64,000 nucleotides of DNA from CALBPI01 sp942491885 (GCA_942491885.1 CALOCQ010000002.1:434001-498000); one strand, 5' to 3'. Numbered from the stretch's first letter, positions 18,342-27,229 are shown. Translations and numbers: made by a program. The notes: generated by a model not told the origin, from the letters alone.

Positions 18342-18355
18342 ATGACGAATGTCAT
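18342..18355. promoter_or_regulatory. Palindrome ATGAC-N4-GTCAT upstream of the ABC transporter
   Basis: A perfect 5-bp inverted repeat with a 4-bp spacer, 85 bp upstream of the ABC ATPase start. Further GTCAT/ATGAC-like pieces follow (CATGACAATG at 18371-18380, TGTCATTG near 18400). It could bind the NarL-family response regulator encoded at 23055; that assignment is inference. Confidence 0.3.
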
Positions 18356-18439
18356 GCCTACAGCATGCCACATGACAATGCCCGCATCGCCCGCAGTCTG
18401 TCATTGTAGGGTCCGGTACTTGCCCCGGGAGCAACGCGC

Positions 18440-19351
18440 ATGCCACAACCCAGCGACAACTACGCACTCTCAGCGAGCGGCGTGCACAAACACTACGGCG
18501 ATACCCATGCCCTGAACGACGTTGCGCTCGACGTTGCGCGCGGCGAAATCTGCGCGGTGCTGGGCCAGAACGGTGCCGGCAAAACCACGTTTATTCATTG
18601 TGCACTGGGACTGACGAAGCCGAATGCGGGTGAGTTGCAGGTGCTGGGTCACCCCGCCGGCAGCATCGACGCGCGGCGTGCAACCGGCGTCATGCTGCAG
18701 GACACAGACCTGCCCGAGCTGCTGAGCGCGCGTGAACACCTGAGCCTCTACGCCCGCTATTTTCCGCAACCGCAGGCGGTCGATGCACTGATCGACTATG
18801 CCGATATCGGCGACTTCGCCGACCAGCGCTACAAGTCACTGTCCGGCGGCCAGAAACGTCGCGTGCAATTTGCGCTGGCGCTCATCGGTCAGCCGCGCCT
18901 GCTATTTCTGGACGAGCCAACGACCGGCCTCGACCAGGACGCAAGACGCGCCGTGTGGCGCAATGTCCGTCGCCTCGCCGAGACGGGAACCACCGTTATT
19001 CTGACCACGCATTATCTGGAGGAAGCCGACGCGCTGGCCGACCGGATTATCGTCATCAACGCGGGCGAGATCATCGCAGATGGCGACGCACAAGCGGTGC
19101 GTGAACGGGTTGGCGGCGCATTAATCAGCTGCCAGACCAGCGTCGATGCGAACACTGCCGCGCAGATGCCGGCCGTGCAGCAGGCGCAAATGAGCGGTCG
19201 GCTTCTGAGCATCGTCAGCAATGACGCGGCCGCCACACTCGGCGCGCTGCTAGCCGCTGACCCAGGCCTTAAAGACCTCAGTGTGCGCAAGCCGAGCCTC
19301 GACGAGGCCTTCTCGCTGCTGACGGGCAATCACAGGGAGTCGCAACAATGA
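18440..19351 (+). CDS. ABC-2 type transporter ATP-binding protein
   Basis: 303-residue ATPase. Walker A is GQNGAGKTT (about residue 40), the Q loop is MLQDTDLPEL, the signature is LSGGQKRRVQFA, Walker B is LLFLDEPTTGLD, and the switch His is in ILTTHYLEEADAL. The C-terminal 80 residues are the extra domain typical of drug/antibiotic or lipid exporters (CcmA/DrrA-like). It overlaps the permease gene by 4 bp. With one permease of six helices the transporter probably works as a homodimer. The adjacent two-component system suggests envelope-stress or membrane-fluidity control, as in DesK- and LiaS-like loci. Confidence 0.93.
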   Translation: MPQPSDNYALSASGVHKHYGDTHALNDVALDVARGEICAVLGQNGAGKTTFIHCALGLTKPNAGELQVLGHPAGSIDARRATGVMLQDTDLPELLSAREHLSLYARYFPQPQAVDALIDYADIGDFADQRYKSLSGGQKRRVQFALALIGQPRLLFLDEPTTGLDQDARRAVWRNVRRLAETGTTVILTTHYLEEADALADRIIVINAGEIIADGDAQAVRERVGGALISCQTSVDANTAAQMPAVQQAQMSGRLLSIVSNDAAATLGALLAADPGLKDLSVRKPSLDEAFSLLTGNHRESQQ

Positions 19352-20091
19352 GCGTAAATCTCGCGGATATTCTTGTCAACGAGACCGGTGCCGAGCTACT
19401 GCAATCATTGCGTGCGCCGGAGTTTGTTCTGCCGACACTATTGTTGCCGGTCGCGTTCTACATGATCTTCGGCATCATGATGGCGCGTGGCGGCCCCGAA
19501 GTAGCAACATTCCTGTTGGCGACCTACGGTGTTTTCGCGGTCATGGGGCCTAGTTTGTTCGGCTTCGGTGCCGGCGTCGCCAGCGAGCGCGAAAAGGGCT
19601 GGCTCAGCCTGAAACGTGCCGCGCCCGCGCCCGCTATCAGCTTTATTGGTGCCAAGTTAATTTCAACACTGGTGTTTGCGTCGTTGGCCTTGATGCCTAT
19701 CTATGCCGCGGCCGGATTTCTCGGCGGCGTCGCGATGCCGCGTGCCGACTGGATGTTGTTGCTGGCAACCCACTTACTCGCCGTCATACCGTTCGCGCTG
19801 ATCGGGCTGACGCTGGGCTTTTCTTTTGGTGCTAACGCCGCAATCGCGATGGCCAACATTGTCTTCCTCAGCTTCGCGGTTCTCGGCGGGCTGTGGTTTC
19901 CGATCGGGATGTTCCCTGACGTCATGCAGTCGATTGCGCAAGTGCTGCCGTCGTTTCATCTCGGGCAGGTCTCACTATCGGTTGTCGATCCCGACAGGAT
20001 CAGCAGCCCTGCCACCCATCTGCTAATTATCGCCGCAATGACCCTTGTGTTCGCCGCCCTCGCCGGGTGGGCCTGGTCACGGCAACGCTAG
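19348..20091 (+). CDS. ABC-2 type transporter permease
   Basis: 247-residue inner membrane protein with about six membrane helices (PTLLLPVAFYMIFGIMM; TYGVFAVMGPSLFGFGAGVASE; LISTLVFASLALMPIYAAAGFLGG, written here as separate pieces; a Leu/Ile/Phe-rich pair around LLATHLLAVIPFALIGLTLG; NIVFLSFAVLGGLWFPIGMF; and a final LLIIAAMTLVFAALAGWAW). The motif ASEREKGWLSLKRAAP, joining helices 2 and 3, is characteristic of ABC-2 permeases. It is translationally coupled to the ATPase. The amidohydrolase gene begins 26 bp after its stop. Confidence 0.9.
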   Translation: MSVNLADILVNETGAELLQSLRAPEFVLPTLLLPVAFYMIFGIMMARGGPEVATFLLATYGVFAVMGPSLFGFGAGVASEREKGWLSLKRAAPAPAISFIGAKLISTLVFASLALMPIYAAAGFLGGVAMPRADWMLLLATHLLAVIPFALIGLTLGFSFGANAAIAMANIVFLSFAVLGGLWFPIGMFPDVMQSIAQVLPSFHLGQVSLSVVDPDRISSPATHLLIIAAMTLVFAALAGWAWSRQR

Positions 20092-20117
20092 GCCAGCGCG
20101 GCCAAAGGAACCCTCCG

Positions 20118-21938
20118 ATGTTGCAAAGAACCACATTTATCGCCGTTGCCGGGACGGTCATCGCTTTCGCCGTGCTGCTGTTCTCGCTGCCCACCGGCAA
20201 CGCGCCTGATGCATCGCTCGACAGCGCGACCGGCAACGAGCCGTCGAACAGCTTTGTCATCAACAACGTGCGTGTCTTCGACGGCAAGGAATTTCTTGAG
20301 TCGACACAAGTCGTGGTGAAGCGCGGTGTGGTCACGCGCGTCGGTAACAATGCTGGCACCAATGTTGACGCCGAAGTCATCGACGGCGCGGTCATCGACG
20401 GCGAAGGGATGACGCTGTTGCCCGGACTATTTGATGCGCACACGCATAGCTACGGCGCGGCGCAACGCGATGCCGTGCGCTTCGGCGTAACAACGCTGCT
20501 CGACATGTTCACGGCACCTGCCCTGTTGTCCGGCCAGCGCAGCATGCGCGACGGATTCGGGCCAAGCAATAAAGCCGCTTTATTCAGTGCCGGCATGCTG
20601 GCGACGGTGGACGGCGGTCATGGCACGCAGTTCGGTATACCGATTGATGTCATCGAAAGCCCCGACGACGCGACCGAATGGGTCGCCAACCGCAAGGCCG
20701 AAGGTTCCGACTACATCAAGCTCGTCTACATCCCGAATAACGCCAGGCTTCCGAGCCTTGACTACGCCAGTGCGCGCGCCGTGATCGATGCCGCGCACGC
20801 GGCCGATATGCTGGCGGTCGTTCATATCGATACGCTGGCAGCCGCCAGCGAGATGCTCGAGGCCGGGGTGGACGGCTTTGTGCATATTTTCGCCGACGCA
20901 CCAGCCAGCGATGCGTTCATCGCAGCGGCCAGCGAGGCCGGCGTCTTTGTGATTCCGACGTTGTCGATCATCGCCATGGTTGACGGGCGCGCACCGGGCA
21001 AAGCGCTTGCCGACGATGATCAGGTCGCGCCTTATCTGAGCGACCTGCAGCGCAATAATCTTGGCGGCGATTTCGGTGGGCGGATTCCCGGCTACAGCCT
21101 GGATATCGCGCTCGACAACGTGCGCCGGCTGCATGCCGCAGGCGTACCTATTCTCGCCGGTTCGGACGCACCCAACCCGGGTACGGCGCACGGTGCGACG
21201 CTGCATCATGAACTGCTGCTGCTGACGCGGGCCGGCCTGAGCAATAGCGAAGCACTGGCCAGTGCGACGTCGCTACCCGCGCAATTGTTCTCGGCTGCAG
21301 GACGCGGCACGATCGCGCCCGGCAGCCGCGCCGACCTCGTGATGGTTGGCGGAAATCCCGATGACGACATACATGCCACGCGTGCGGTGGACGCCGTTTT
21401 TCGTAACGGCTACCGTATAAATCGTGCAGCCGACGCACGGGGGCCCGCCAGCGAGCGTGCATTGCCCGAGTTGCTCGGCGACTTCAGTGACGGTCTGGAA
21501 CCAGCCAACGGATTGGTCTGGGCGACCACCAGCGATGAAATGATGGGCGGCGGTTCAAGCGCGGTCATCGCGGTTAATGCCGCCGGTGCGCTGGCGGTCG
21601 ATACGACCATCAGCAGCGCATTCCCCTATCCCTGGGCCGGCGCCTATCTCGCCGTCATCCCCGAAGGCAGCACGATGAATGCCAGCGAATACGTAAGCAT
21701 TGCGTTCGACGTGCGCGGCACAGCGGCGCGCTATAGACTGATGATATTCGTCGCGGACGCTTATGGAACGCCGCCGACGGCAGAGTTCGAGGTCACCGGA
21801 GAGCGCACGCGCATCGTCCTGCCGATGGCGGACTTCGGCGCCATTGACTGGGGGCGACTGACAGGGCTCGCTATCGTCGCGCCGATGCAATCCGGCGACT
21901 ATGACTTTGAGATCGACAACGTAAAAATGCTGCGATGA
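20118..21938 (+). CDS. Membrane-anchored amidohydrolase with C-terminal CIA30-like domain
   Basis: 606 residues from the ATG at 20118, which has an AGGAA ribosome binding site; a longer frame to 20067 would overlap the permease. An N-terminal helix (about residues 5-23) exports or anchors it. Residues about 50-440 are an imidazolonepropionase-like amidohydrolase: HxH in GLFDAHTHSYGA, later metal His in VVHIDTL and FVHIFAD, and Asp in LAGSDAPNPGTAHG. Residues about 450-606 read as a CIA30-type beta-sandwich (LGDFSDGLEPANGLVWATT, TSDEMMGGGSSA, FEIDNVKML). Placement between an ABC exporter and its putative sensor kinase suggests processing of an exported or periplasmic amide; this is inference. 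Confidence 0.87.
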   Translation: MLQRTTFIAVAGTVIAFAVLLFSLPTGNAPDASLDSATGNEPSNSFVINNVRVFDGKEFLESTQVVVKRGVVTRVGNNAGTNVDAEVIDGAVIDGEGMTLLPGLFDAHTHSYGAAQRDAVRFGVTTLLDMFTAPALLSGQRSMRDGFGPSNKAALFSAGMLATVDGGHGTQFGIPIDVIESPDDATEWVANRKAEGSDYIKLVYIPNNARLPSLDYASARAVIDAAHAADMLAVVHIDTLAAASEMLEAGVDGFVHIFADAPASDAFIAAASEAGVFVIPTLSIIAMVDGRAPGKALADDDQVAPYLSDLQRNNLGGDFGGRIPGYSLDIALDNVRRLHAAGVPILAGSDAPNPGTAHGATLHHELLLLTRAGLSNSEALASATSLPAQLFSAAGRGTIAPGSRADLVMVGGNPDDDIHATRAVDAVFRNGYRINRAADARGPASERALPELLGDFSDGLEPANGLVWATTSDEMMGGGSSAVIAVNAAGALAVDTTISSAFPYPWAGAYLAVIPEGSTMNASEYVSIAFDVRGTAARYRLMIFVADAYGTPPTAEFEVTGERTRIVLPMADFGAIDWGRLTGLAIVAPMQSGDYDFEIDNVKMLR

Positions 21939-21954
21939 CGCATAACAATGACGA

Positions 21955-23058
21955 CTGACCACGACCAACCAGGACCGCGGCCCACGCGCGCTGCGTTGGC
22001 GCCTGTTCAATCTGGCCTATCTCGGTATTTACTTCACCGCGTGGTTTTTTGACACGCCGGGTACCACCGACATCATCGCTATCATCATTGCGATCTGCGT
22101 TTTCCTGCCGATCTATTTTCACGCCTTCGAACAATCCACGCCCGCATACCTGCCGCACATCATGGCAATGGAGCTCATCGCGTGGGCGCTGATGCCATTC
22201 GCCGGCATTCAGGGCGTGTTCCACGTTTACGCGTGCGTACAATCCGGCTTCCAGCGGCCCGCGAGACATGCCTTGCTGTTGATCGCCGGGCTCAGTGCCG
22301 CTTATCTGGCATTCGCGCTGTTCGCCGGGCTGCCGTGGTTCACCATCGGTTTCGACCTGATGTTCGGCGCACTCATCGGTATCGCCTGCATGGGCGGTGC
22401 CGAGGGCATCGAGCGTGAGACGAAACTGCGCCGCAGTCGCGTGCTCGAAAAGCAACGCGCGACGCTGGCGGAGCGCGAGCGTATCGCGCATGATCTGCAC
22501 GACCTGCTCGGTCACACGCTGACCATGGTGGCGCTCAAAGCGGACCTCGCCGGCAAACTGATGGCCCGCGATCCGCAGCGCGCGAAAGAAGAAGTTAACG
22601 AAGTTGCGCAGGCCGCGAGAGATGCTCTGAAAGATATTCGCAGCGCCGTGTATGACATGACCGCGACGACCGTCGAAACCGAAATCGCACTCGCGCGTAC
22701 CGCGCTCGATGCTGCGGGTGTCGAGCTCGAGGTTGTTAACAATCTGCCCGATATCACGCCACCCATGGGCAAGGCACTCGGGCTTACCATCCGCGAGGCA
22801 ACGACTAATATTGTGCGGCACTCGAAAGCCGATAGCGCACGCATCGCAATCTCCCAACACGAAGACCGTCTGCGACTCGAGGTTGCCGACAATGGCATCG
22901 CCGACGAGCGGGCGATTAACGAAGGCTCGGGTCTGGCCGGTCTGCGCAAGCGCATATCCGCCCTTGGCGGTGAAACCGAAATCAATCGCCAGCACGGCAT
23001 GCAGATCCTCGTGTCGTTGCCGCTGGCCGGAATCGCTAACCCGGGCAACGCCGCATGA
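21955..23058 (+). CDS. Sensor histidine kinase, DesK/LiaS type, with disturbed 5' end
   Basis: Two-component kinase. The membrane part is followed by HisKA_3 (ERERIAHDLHDLLGHTLTMV, phospho-His in DLHDLLGH) and an HATPase domain (TTNIVRHSKADSA, VADNGIADE, GLAGLRKRI). The first canonical start in frame is ATG 22162, but the frame stays open and meaningful back to 21952, encoding LRWRLFNLAYLGIYF and a second hydrophobic helix (IIAIIIAICVFLPIYF). No ATG/GTG/TTG exists there; I give the CTG at 21955 as the outer limit. An ATG at 21948 is one frame off and would join smoothly (MTTDHDQPGPRPTR then LRWRLF) if one base were removed near 21990. It overlaps the response regulator by 4 bp. Confidence 0.85.
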   Translation: MTTTNQDRGPRALRWRLFNLAYLGIYFTAWFFDTPGTTDIIAIIIAICVFLPIYFHAFEQSTPAYLPHIMAMELIAWALMPFAGIQGVFHVYACVQSGFQRPARHALLLIAGLSAAYLAFALFAGLPWFTIGFDLMFGALIGIACMGGAEGIERETKLRRSRVLEKQRATLAERERIAHDLHDLLGHTLTMVALKADLAGKLMARDPQRAKEEVNEVAQAARDALKDIRSAVYDMTATTVETEIALARTALDAAGVELEVVNNLPDITPPMGKALGLTIREATTNIVRHSKADSARIAISQHEDRLRLEVADNGIADERAINEGSGLAGLRKRISALGGETEINRQHGMQILVSLPLAGIANPGNAA

Positions 23059-23657
23059 TCCGGGTTGTCATTGCCGAGGATCAGGCCATGTTGCGCGGCG
23101 CACTCGCCACGCTGCTATCGCTAGAGGACGATATTGAGGTAGTTGCCGAGGCCATCGATGGCGCGCAGGCGATTGAGAGCGTCAAGACGCTGAACCCCGA
23201 TGTACTGATCACTGACATAGAAATGCCGAAACACTCCGGCATAGAAATCGCCGAATGGGTCCGCGACAAAAAGCTCTCAACGCGAGTACTCATCGTCACG
23301 ACCTTCTCACGCCCGGGCTATTTACAGCGCGCATTGTCAGCCGGTGTGTCGGGGTATCTGCTGAAAGACACGTCGAGCGATGAACTGGCAGATGCCGTTC
23401 GGATGGTAAACAAAGGTCAGCGCTATGTGCCGGCTGAGCTGGCCGAGCTCGCGTGGACAACGCCGGACCCGCTGACTGAACGCGAGCGACAGGTGTTGCA
23501 GCTCGCCGAAGCCGGACTGCAGAATAAGCAAATCGCCGCCGAACTCGAACTGTCGGTCGGCACTGTGCGCAACTACCTCACAGAGGCCATGAACAAATTG
23601 CAGGCGAGCAACCGGATCGAGGCGTTTCGTATGGCACGCGACCTTGGCTGGCTGTAG
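23055..23657 (+). CDS. Response regulator, NarL/LuxR family (DesR-like)
   Basis: 200 residues. Receiver domain: acidic pair in VIAEDQAML, phospho-acceptor Asp in VLITDIEMP (near residue 54), Thr in IVTTF and Lys in GYLLKDTSSDEL. The C-terminal LuxR-type helix-turn-helix reads LTERERQVLQLAEAG, NKQIAAELELSVGTVRNYLTEAMNKL. It is coupled (ATGA) to the upstream kinase, so the two form a cognate pair. Targets are probably the ABC-amidohydrolase operon in which it lies. Confidence 0.93.
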   Translation: MIRVVIAEDQAMLRGALATLLSLEDDIEVVAEAIDGAQAIESVKTLNPDVLITDIEMPKHSGIEIAEWVRDKKLSTRVLIVTTFSRPGYLQRALSAGVSGYLLKDTSSDELADAVRMVNKGQRYVPAELAELAWTTPDPLTERERQVLQLAEAGLQNKQIAAELELSVGTVRNYLTEAMNKLQASNRIEAFRMARDLGWL

Positions 23658-23724
23658 GCGATTATCTCCGCTGACTCGCAGTGCCGACTGATAGACTTAG
23701 GTATTGCAAAAGCCCGGAACTCTA

Positions 23725-23973
23725 ATGATGGATAAAGAACAACAACTGCTGCGCAACAGAAAGCAGATCCTGATCACCGCGATGCTGGATGGCGCGGCTA
23801 TCGTCGCGATCGCTTTCGGTATTTTCATGAAGGCCTCAGCCGGCGGCGACGACGTCACGACCAACAATGACTGGGTCAACATGGTGCTCGGTGGCGCTGT
23901 AGCCGTGGCGTTCTGGTGCGCCTGGCGGTTTTTCAAACTGATCCGCGAACGCACAGCTTTGATGCAACAATAG
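23725..23973 (+). CDS. Small membrane protein, two predicted helices, unknown function
   Basis: 82 residues from the ATG at 23725 (an ATG follows immediately at 23728). A basic start (MMDKEQQLLRNRKQ) is followed by one helix (ILITAMLDGAAIVAIAFGIFM), a short polar loop (SAGGDDVTTNNDW), a second helix (VNMVLGGAVAVAFWCAWRFF) and a basic tail. This is the layout of a small inner membrane hairpin with both ends in the cytosol. I do not recognise the family. It is separated by 67 bp from the response regulator and 19 bp from the next gene. Confidence 0.65.
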   Translation: MMDKEQQLLRNRKQILITAMLDGAAIVAIAFGIFMKASAGGDDVTTNNDWVNMVLGGAVAVAFWCAWRFFKLIRERTALMQQ

Positions 23974-23992
23974 TCGCTGCACGGGAAAAAGT

Positions 23993-24547
23993 ATGTTGAG
24001 CGAAGCCGCACTGTTACTCATTGATGTGCAGAAGGGCCTCGATGACCCGGTCTGGGGGATGCGCAACAATCCGGATGCGGAGGCCAATATTGCACAGCTG
24101 ATTGACGCATGGCGCACCGATCATCGTCCCGTGATTCATGTTCAGCATTGCTCAACCAACCCTGCATCGCCGCTACGCGAATCGACGCCTGGCCATGCCT
24201 TCAAGCCGGAAGCGACACCGTTGCCGGGCGAGACCGTCTTGCGTAAATCAGTCAACAGCGCGTTCATCGGCACGGCGCTTGAGAGCCATCTGCGCAACAA
24301 CGGTATTGAGCAGCTGGTGATCGCGGGATTGACCACCGACCACTGCGTATCAAGCACGGTCAGGATGGCCGCAAACCTCGGCTTCGCGACAATGCTGGTC
24401 GGTGATGCGTGTGCGACATTCGAGCGCTCAGGACCGAACGGCGAGCATCACAGCGCTGAAGCGATCCACGATATACACCTGGCAAGTCTGGCCGAAGAAT
24501 TCTGTAACGTGGTCACGACCGCGTGGTGCCTGGCCGACAAAACATGA
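23993..24547 (+). CDS. Isochorismatase-like cysteine hydrolase
   Basis: 184-residue cytosolic enzyme of the nicotinamidase/isochorismatase superfamily. The catalytic triad is visible: Asp in LLLIDVQKGL (about residue 11), Lys in TVLRKSVNSAF (about 83) and Cys in GLTTDHCVSSTVR (about 118), with the cis-peptide-type context before the Cys. The length is typical of the amidase/YcaC-like branch. The substrate is unknown. It overlaps the following small gene by 4 bp. Confidence 0.92.
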   Translation: MLSEAALLLIDVQKGLDDPVWGMRNNPDAEANIAQLIDAWRTDHRPVIHVQHCSTNPASPLRESTPGHAFKPEATPLPGETVLRKSVNSAFIGTALESHLRNNGIEQLVIAGLTTDHCVSSTVRMAANLGFATMLVGDACATFERSGPNGEHHSAEAIHDIHLASLAEEFCNVVTTAWCLADKT

Positions 24548-24993
24548 GTCTTCTGACGGGTGCGTCGGCGTCCCGCGCCGAATTTGCGATCCTGGTTGCT
24601 GATGCCGTTGAGTTGATCGGTCCTCGCCTTGCGGACAACCGCAGCTTCGAACCATGCCTCGCTATGCTGGGCAACGACCGCTCAACCCAGTGGATTTTCA
24701 GCGACGATGTGCGCATTGCACGGGGCGAAGAGCCCCTGCTTGAGCGTCTGACCGCGACCGCGGCCAATCATGCACCGCTCGCAAGCGCGGTTGTCTATGA
24801 TGCGCTCACGGATTCGTCGGGCACAGTGGATGCCGGTGACGCGATTGCACTGGCACTCACGCATCGTGATGGCGCGCAACAACTCGCGCTAATCGGTTAC
24901 CGACACGGTGAACACGACGAAGCGCCGGGTCTAGTGCTCGACGTTGTCGAATTCCTGCCGCCCGATGGCCCCGCATTCGGACACAACCGTTAA
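24544..24993 (+). CDS. Conserved-looking protein of unknown function
   Basis: 149 residues from the ATG at 24544, which overlaps the hydrolase stop (ATGA); an upstream in-frame start at 24523 is less likely. The protein is acidic, Ala/Leu-rich, without membrane helix or signal. It begins with a helical stretch (ASRAEFAILVADAVELIGPRL) and ends in a beta-rich half (LASAVVYDALTDSSG, QQLALIGYRHGEHDE). I do not recognise it. Translational coupling suggests it works with the isochorismatase-like enzyme. It is convergent with the GGDEF/EAL gene, 10 bp apart. Confidence 0.6.
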   Translation: MSLLTGASASRAEFAILVADAVELIGPRLADNRSFEPCLAMLGNDRSTQWIFSDDVRIARGEEPLLERLTATAANHAPLASAVVYDALTDSSGTVDAGDAIALALTHRDGAQQLALIGYRHGEHDEAPGLVLDVVEFLPPDGPAFGHNR

Positions 24994-25003
24994 GCCGGAT
25001 TCG

Positions 25004-27229
25004 TCAGCCGGTTGCGCTGTCCACCTCGAACACCTGGGTCACACGAATGCTGTCGGTCAGGCCGAGCTCCAGCGGCGTTTCCATTCGGTTGAGGACATCA
25101 GCCAAGGGCTCGGGGCGCCCGATACCAAAGCCCTGCGCGAAGTCCACCTGCAGCAATGCGAGGTGTTCAAGCACCTGTTCATTCTCGACGAACTCGGCGA
25201 TTGTCGCCGCACCAATCACCTTGCTGATACCCACTACTGCCCTGACGATCGCCTCCGACAGCGGACTGTCGAGCGCGCTGCGCACAAACATGCCATCGAT
25301 CTTGATGAAGTCGACCGGCATGTCCTGCAGGTAGGCGAATGAGCAATAGCCGGTGCCGAAATCATCCAGCGCCACACTACAGCCGATCCGGTGCATAGCG
25401 CGGATGAACTGGAGCGCCGCATCGAGACGCCGCACCGCCGCCGACTCGGTAATTTCGAAACACAACGAATCCGGTGACAGCCCGCTATCGGCCACCCGGT
25501 CGACGACGAACTGCGAAAAACCCGGATCCGAGAGCGATTGCCCGGAGATATTGATCGCAAAACGGCTCAGATTGATTTCCAGCGGATTTTCCGTGTGCGC
25601 GAGCTGGCGCAATGCCTGCGTGACCACCCAGCGGTCAACCGCCGGCATCATCTTGTAGCGCTCCGCCGCGGACAGGAACCTGTGCGGTGGAATAAGGCTT
25701 CCGTCATGATCAACCATGCGCGTCAGCAGCTCGAACTTGCGTGCGGGCCCGGTAGCGCCGATCGCACGAATCTCCTGTGCATGCAGCACAAAGCGATCGT
25801 CGATCAGCGCGCTCTGCAGATTGCCGATTTCGCTAAGATCGTTACGCCGCTCCATAATGCTCGCGTCGAGATCGCGAAATACTACGCACTGACCGGTGCC
25901 GCGCGACTTTGCCGAACGCGACGCGGTCTCGGCGATGCTGACCGCGTGCGCACCATTCACCGCGTGCGCCGGAATCAGCGCGATACCAATACTCACGGAC
26001 AGGAAATGCTTGCCGTCCGACTCGACCAGCGGCGCCTGACCGACCGCTTTCAGGATCAACTCGGCGGTGGCGACGGCCTGGCGTTCGTCGGCGTTGCACA
26101 AATACAGGCCCAGAAGGTCGCCGGACAGCGATCCGACAACGTCACGTGGTCGCGCAAACCGCCCGATGATGTCTCGAACGAATACGATCGCCGCGTCACC
26201 GGCACTGTGCCCGAAGCGGTCGTTAATGATGTGCAGCCGATCAATATCGATGAACAGAAATGCTCGCGACGCGGCACCATCCTGCTTCAGATCACGATCA
26301 ATACGCTCGATGACCGTCGCGCGATCAGCCCCGGGCGCGCGCTTGGCGACGCCGGCACGCAGCGCCGCATCGATTTTCACGCACAGCGCACGCGCGAGGC
26401 GCAACTCGTCCCGCGAAAATGGCACATTGCGGGAAAAGGCAAGCAAGCCACTTACGTTGGATTGGGTATCCGCAATCGGCGAGCACAGGACATAGGCGCC
26501 ACGACCGGTCGACGTTGCCAGCGCGTCGGCGAGATGTGCATCGTCACTCACGACGACGCGGCGAGAATCACGCACCGACACAAACAGTTTACCCAGCGCC
26601 GGCAGCGTCGCAGCGCGACGTTTCTTATCCTCGAGATGGTCGGGTGGCCAGATCATGCTGAGCCCCATTGATGGCAACATCACCGCGGTCATTCTGCAAT
26701 CAAGATGCGCTGCGAGTCTCTTGAGCAGACCGTGTATCGCGGGCTCAATCTGGCGCCCGGCCATCAGCGCGTCACATTGCGTGAGAAATTCAAGGTCGGC
26801 GTCGTTCTGTGCGTTCGCCAACAGGGCCGACGACAGCTCGCCACGGATCGCCAGTTGACGCGCTATACAGTCAACGGTATCGCGCTCTTTTTCCAATGAG
26901 CGGTTATAGCGCCCGGCGTCTTCACCGGAGAACCGAATGATCAGGCGACCAATTAATGGTGCCGTTGGCGCGCAGCGCAGCGGCAACTCATAACACAGCT
27001 CGGCGCGCCCCTCGCTGGCCGGAACACGGGCAACGCGCTGGCGCGGCTCGATCGGTAACGACGGCAGCCAATGCCCCGCGTCGGCGTTCGCAGGCGACTG
27101 TACGGCTGTCGCACCACTCGTGTCCTGAACCACGACGCCGATCGCATCGGTCAGTCCGTCCAGCAATTGCGCTGCGAATGTCGCCAGCAGCCCATCCGCC
27201 GCCGGCTCGTAGTTATTCTGAGCCAACAT
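25004..27229 (-). CDS. GAF-like/GGDEF/EAL protein, cyclic-di-GMP metabolism
   Basis: 741-residue cytosolic protein. An N-terminal region of unknown fold is followed by a GAF-like sensor (about residues 160-295), a GGDEF domain (about 305-460) and an EAL domain (about 475-735). The GGDEF active loop is degenerate: SLSGDLLG stands where GGDEF is expected, so cyclase activity is doubtful. The EAL domain keeps FELLTRM (EAL variant ELL), ALDDFGTGYCSFAYL and DFIKIDGMFV, so phosphodiesterase activity is plausible. The usual family pattern is a GGDEF domain acting as GTP-binding regulator of the EAL. It is divergently arranged with the AraC gene (105 bp between). Confidence 0.9.
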   Translation of the reverse strand: MLAQNNYEPAADGLLATFAAQLLDGLTDAIGVVVQDTSGATAVQSPANADAGHWLPSLPIEPRQRVARVPASEGRAELCYELPLRCAPTAPLIGRLIIRFSGEDAGRYNRSLEKERDTVDCIARQLAIRGELSSALLANAQNDADLEFLTQCDALMAGRQIEPAIHGLLKRLAAHLDCRMTAVMLPSMGLSMIWPPDHLEDKKRRAATLPALGKLFVSVRDSRRVVVSDDAHLADALATSTGRGAYVLCSPIADTQSNVSGLLAFSRNVPFSRDELRLARALCVKIDAALRAGVAKRAPGADRATVIERIDRDLKQDGAASRAFLFIDIDRLHIINDRFGHSAGDAAIVFVRDIIGRFARPRDVVGSLSGDLLGLYLCNADERQAVATAELILKAVGQAPLVESDGKHFLSVSIGIALIPAHAVNGAHAVSIAETASRSAKSRGTGQCVVFRDLDASIMERRNDLSEIGNLQSALIDDRFVLHAQEIRAIGATGPARKFELLTRMVDHDGSLIPPHRFLSAAERYKMMPAVDRWVVTQALRQLAHTENPLEINLSRFAINISGQSLSDPGFSQFVVDRVADSGLSPDSLCFEITESAAVRRLDAALQFIRAMHRIGCSVALDDFGTGYCSFAYLQDMPVDFIKIDGMFVRSALDSPLSEAIVRAVVGISKVIGAATIAEFVENEQVLEHLALLQVDFAQGFGIGRPEPLADVLNRMETPLELGLTDSIRVTQVFEVDSATG

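Noticed and set aside
21871..22995. 374-codon minus-strand frame opposite the histidine kinase
   Set aside because: The plus strand codes HisKA_3 and HATPase motifs and couples to the regulator by ATGA. The antisense frame shows no family resemblance and arises from GC-rich codon use.
25538..26671. 377-codon plus-strand frame opposite the GGDEF/EAL gene
   Set aside because: The minus strand has recognisable GGDEF and EAL domains over the same bases; the other frame is rich in Arg and Asp with no motif.
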